From Pontiella desulfatans (lineage in GTDB: Bacteria; Verrucomicrobiota; Kiritimatiellia; Kiritimatiellales; Pontiellaceae), in NCBI GenBank assembly GCA_029287275.1, contig JARFRL010000189.1, forward strand, positions 1 to 5,369: a stretch of DNA of 5,369 nucleotides. Reading direction: 5' to 3'. The notes beneath the pieces are model-generated. The model was not told where the DNA came from, searched no databases, and was given only the letters and a program-made list of their open reading frames with translations. Below are positions 4,654 through 5,369 of this stretch, piece after piece. Position 1 is the first letter of the stretch, and the number at the start of each line of letters is the position of its first letter. Both the position numbers and the translations under genes were made by a program.

Positions 4654-5369
4654 ATGAAGAAGCTGTCGGACATTATCCCAAAGAACATCGTGGTTCCCTT
4701 TATTCTGCTCTCCACCTGTTTCGCGATGTGGGGATTGTCAAACAATATGACCGACCCGCTGGTGAAGGCCTTTCTGGATATTTTCGAGGATCTAAGCAAC
4801 GCGCGGACCGCCCTCATTCAGAACGCGTTCTACGGCGCGTATTTCTGTCTGGGCATACCGGGCGCGATCATCGCCAGAAAGTATGGCTATAAAGTCGGCG
4901 TTTTGGTCGGGCTCGGCATGTATATCGTGGGCGGCCTGCTCTTTTATCCGGCCAGCATGCTGCTGAAGTTCGAACCGTTCCTTATCGCGTTCTTCGTTCT
5001 GGCGGGTGGGCTTTCCATTCTGGAAACCAACGCCAATCCATACATCATCGCCATGGGGCCGGAAGATACCGCGACGCAACGGTTGAACTTCGCGCAGTCG
5101 TTCAATCCGGTTGGATCACTGATCGGTTTGTTCGTCTGCAAATTCGCCATCGTGGGCAAGTTGGATGTTATCAATGAGCGGAAGGTTGACGGCCTCGGGG
5201 CTGACGCGTTGCTCGCGATTCAGACGGAGCAACTTGAAGTCGTGATGAAACCCTACTTCGTCGCGGCGCTCTTTCTGATGGTCTTGTGGGTGCTGATCGC
5301 GACCTATAAAAAGATGCCGGTTGTCGCGGAGCATGATTCCAAAGCCCATCTGGGGGCCACGCTCAAGCG
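4654..5369 (+). CDS. fucP: FucP-like MFS sugar:H+ symporter, partial (C-terminus outside window)
   Basis: The first 238 codons of an inner-membrane major facilitator permease are present; the family usually has about 420-440 residues, so roughly half is seen. It resembles E. coli L-fucose:H+ symporter FucP along its length: MWGLSNNMTDPLVKAF at 25-40 (FucP LWAVANNLNDILLPQF), LIQNAFYGAYFCLGIPGAII at 54-73, LETNANPYI at 123-131 and RLNFAQSFNPVGSLIG at 143-158. D34 and E124 align with FucP Asp46 and Glu135, which act in proton coupling and sugar binding. Helices 1-6 are recognisable, with a longer polar loop at about 168-198 before the helix at about 201-217. The family also includes glucose/galactose permeases, so fucose is the likeliest substrate but not proven. 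The start is fixed by GGAGGAG upstream. Codon choice seems slightly less GC-biased than in uvrC (not computed). The divergent layout suggests regulation from the inverted repeat at 4440-4468. Confidence 0.88.
   Translation, partial: MKKLSDIIPKNIVVPFILLSTCFAMWGLSNNMTDPLVKAFLDIFEDLSNARTALIQNAFYGAYFCLGIPGAIIARKYGYKVGVLVGLGMYIVGGLLFYPASMLLKFEPFLIAFFVLAGGLSILETNANPYIIAMGPEDTATQRLNFAQSFNPVGSLIGLFVCKFAIVGKLDVINERKVDGLGADALLAIQTEQLEVVMKPYFVAALFLMVLWVLIATYKKMPVVAEHDSKAHLGATLK

Noticed and set aside
1..5369. Mobile elements, CRISPR repeats, tRNA or rRNA genes
   Set aside because: No transposase, integrase, terminal repeats, regularly spaced repeats or recognisable structured RNA gene was found.

Overview
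The window is high-GC bacterial chromosome with no mobile elements, rRNA or tRNA. The clearest taxonomic clue is the minus-strand membrane protein joining a DUF2231-type multi-helix domain to a 'planctomycete cytochrome c' (PSCyt1) domain. That architecture is typical of the Planctomycetota/Verrucomicrobiota group. A FucP-type sugar transporter, an unusually short UvrC and gene starts lacking Shine-Dalgarno sequences fit Verrucomicrobiota or a near relative. This assignment is inference, not proof.

Layout. (1) Positions 1-542, minus: 5'-most 180 codons of a SanA-family (DUF218) envelope protein, cut by the window edge. (2) Positions 543-619: a 77-base divergent promoter region. (3) Positions 620-2092, plus: uvrC, 490 codons, with every nuclease motif present but about 115 residues missing between the UVR and RNase H-like domains. 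(4) Positions 2089-3279, plus: an aldo/keto reductase whose start overlaps the uvrC stop (ATGA). Its C-terminus looks like a ferredoxin domain that has lost its cysteines. (5) Positions 3280-3439: convergent intergenic region with two AT-rich inverted repeats and a tiny reading frame behind a strong ribosome binding site. (6) Positions 3440-4339, minus: DUF2231-PSCyt1 cytochrome. (7) Positions 4340-4653: a divergent regulatory region with an inverted repeat carrying the -35 boxes of two opposed promoters, then a hairpin-rich leader. (8) Positions 4654-5369, plus: N-terminal 238 codons of a FucP-like MFS sugar:H+ symporter, cut by the window edge.

Working together: uvrC and the reductase are probably co-transcribed and translationally coupled. 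The cytochrome and the sugar transporter are probably divergently controlled from one shared operator-like site. Nothing here is a defence system, CRISPR array or biosynthetic cluster. The most interesting signals are the reduced UvrC, the relic Fe-S domain in the reductase, and the shared operator plus structured leader upstream of the transporter.
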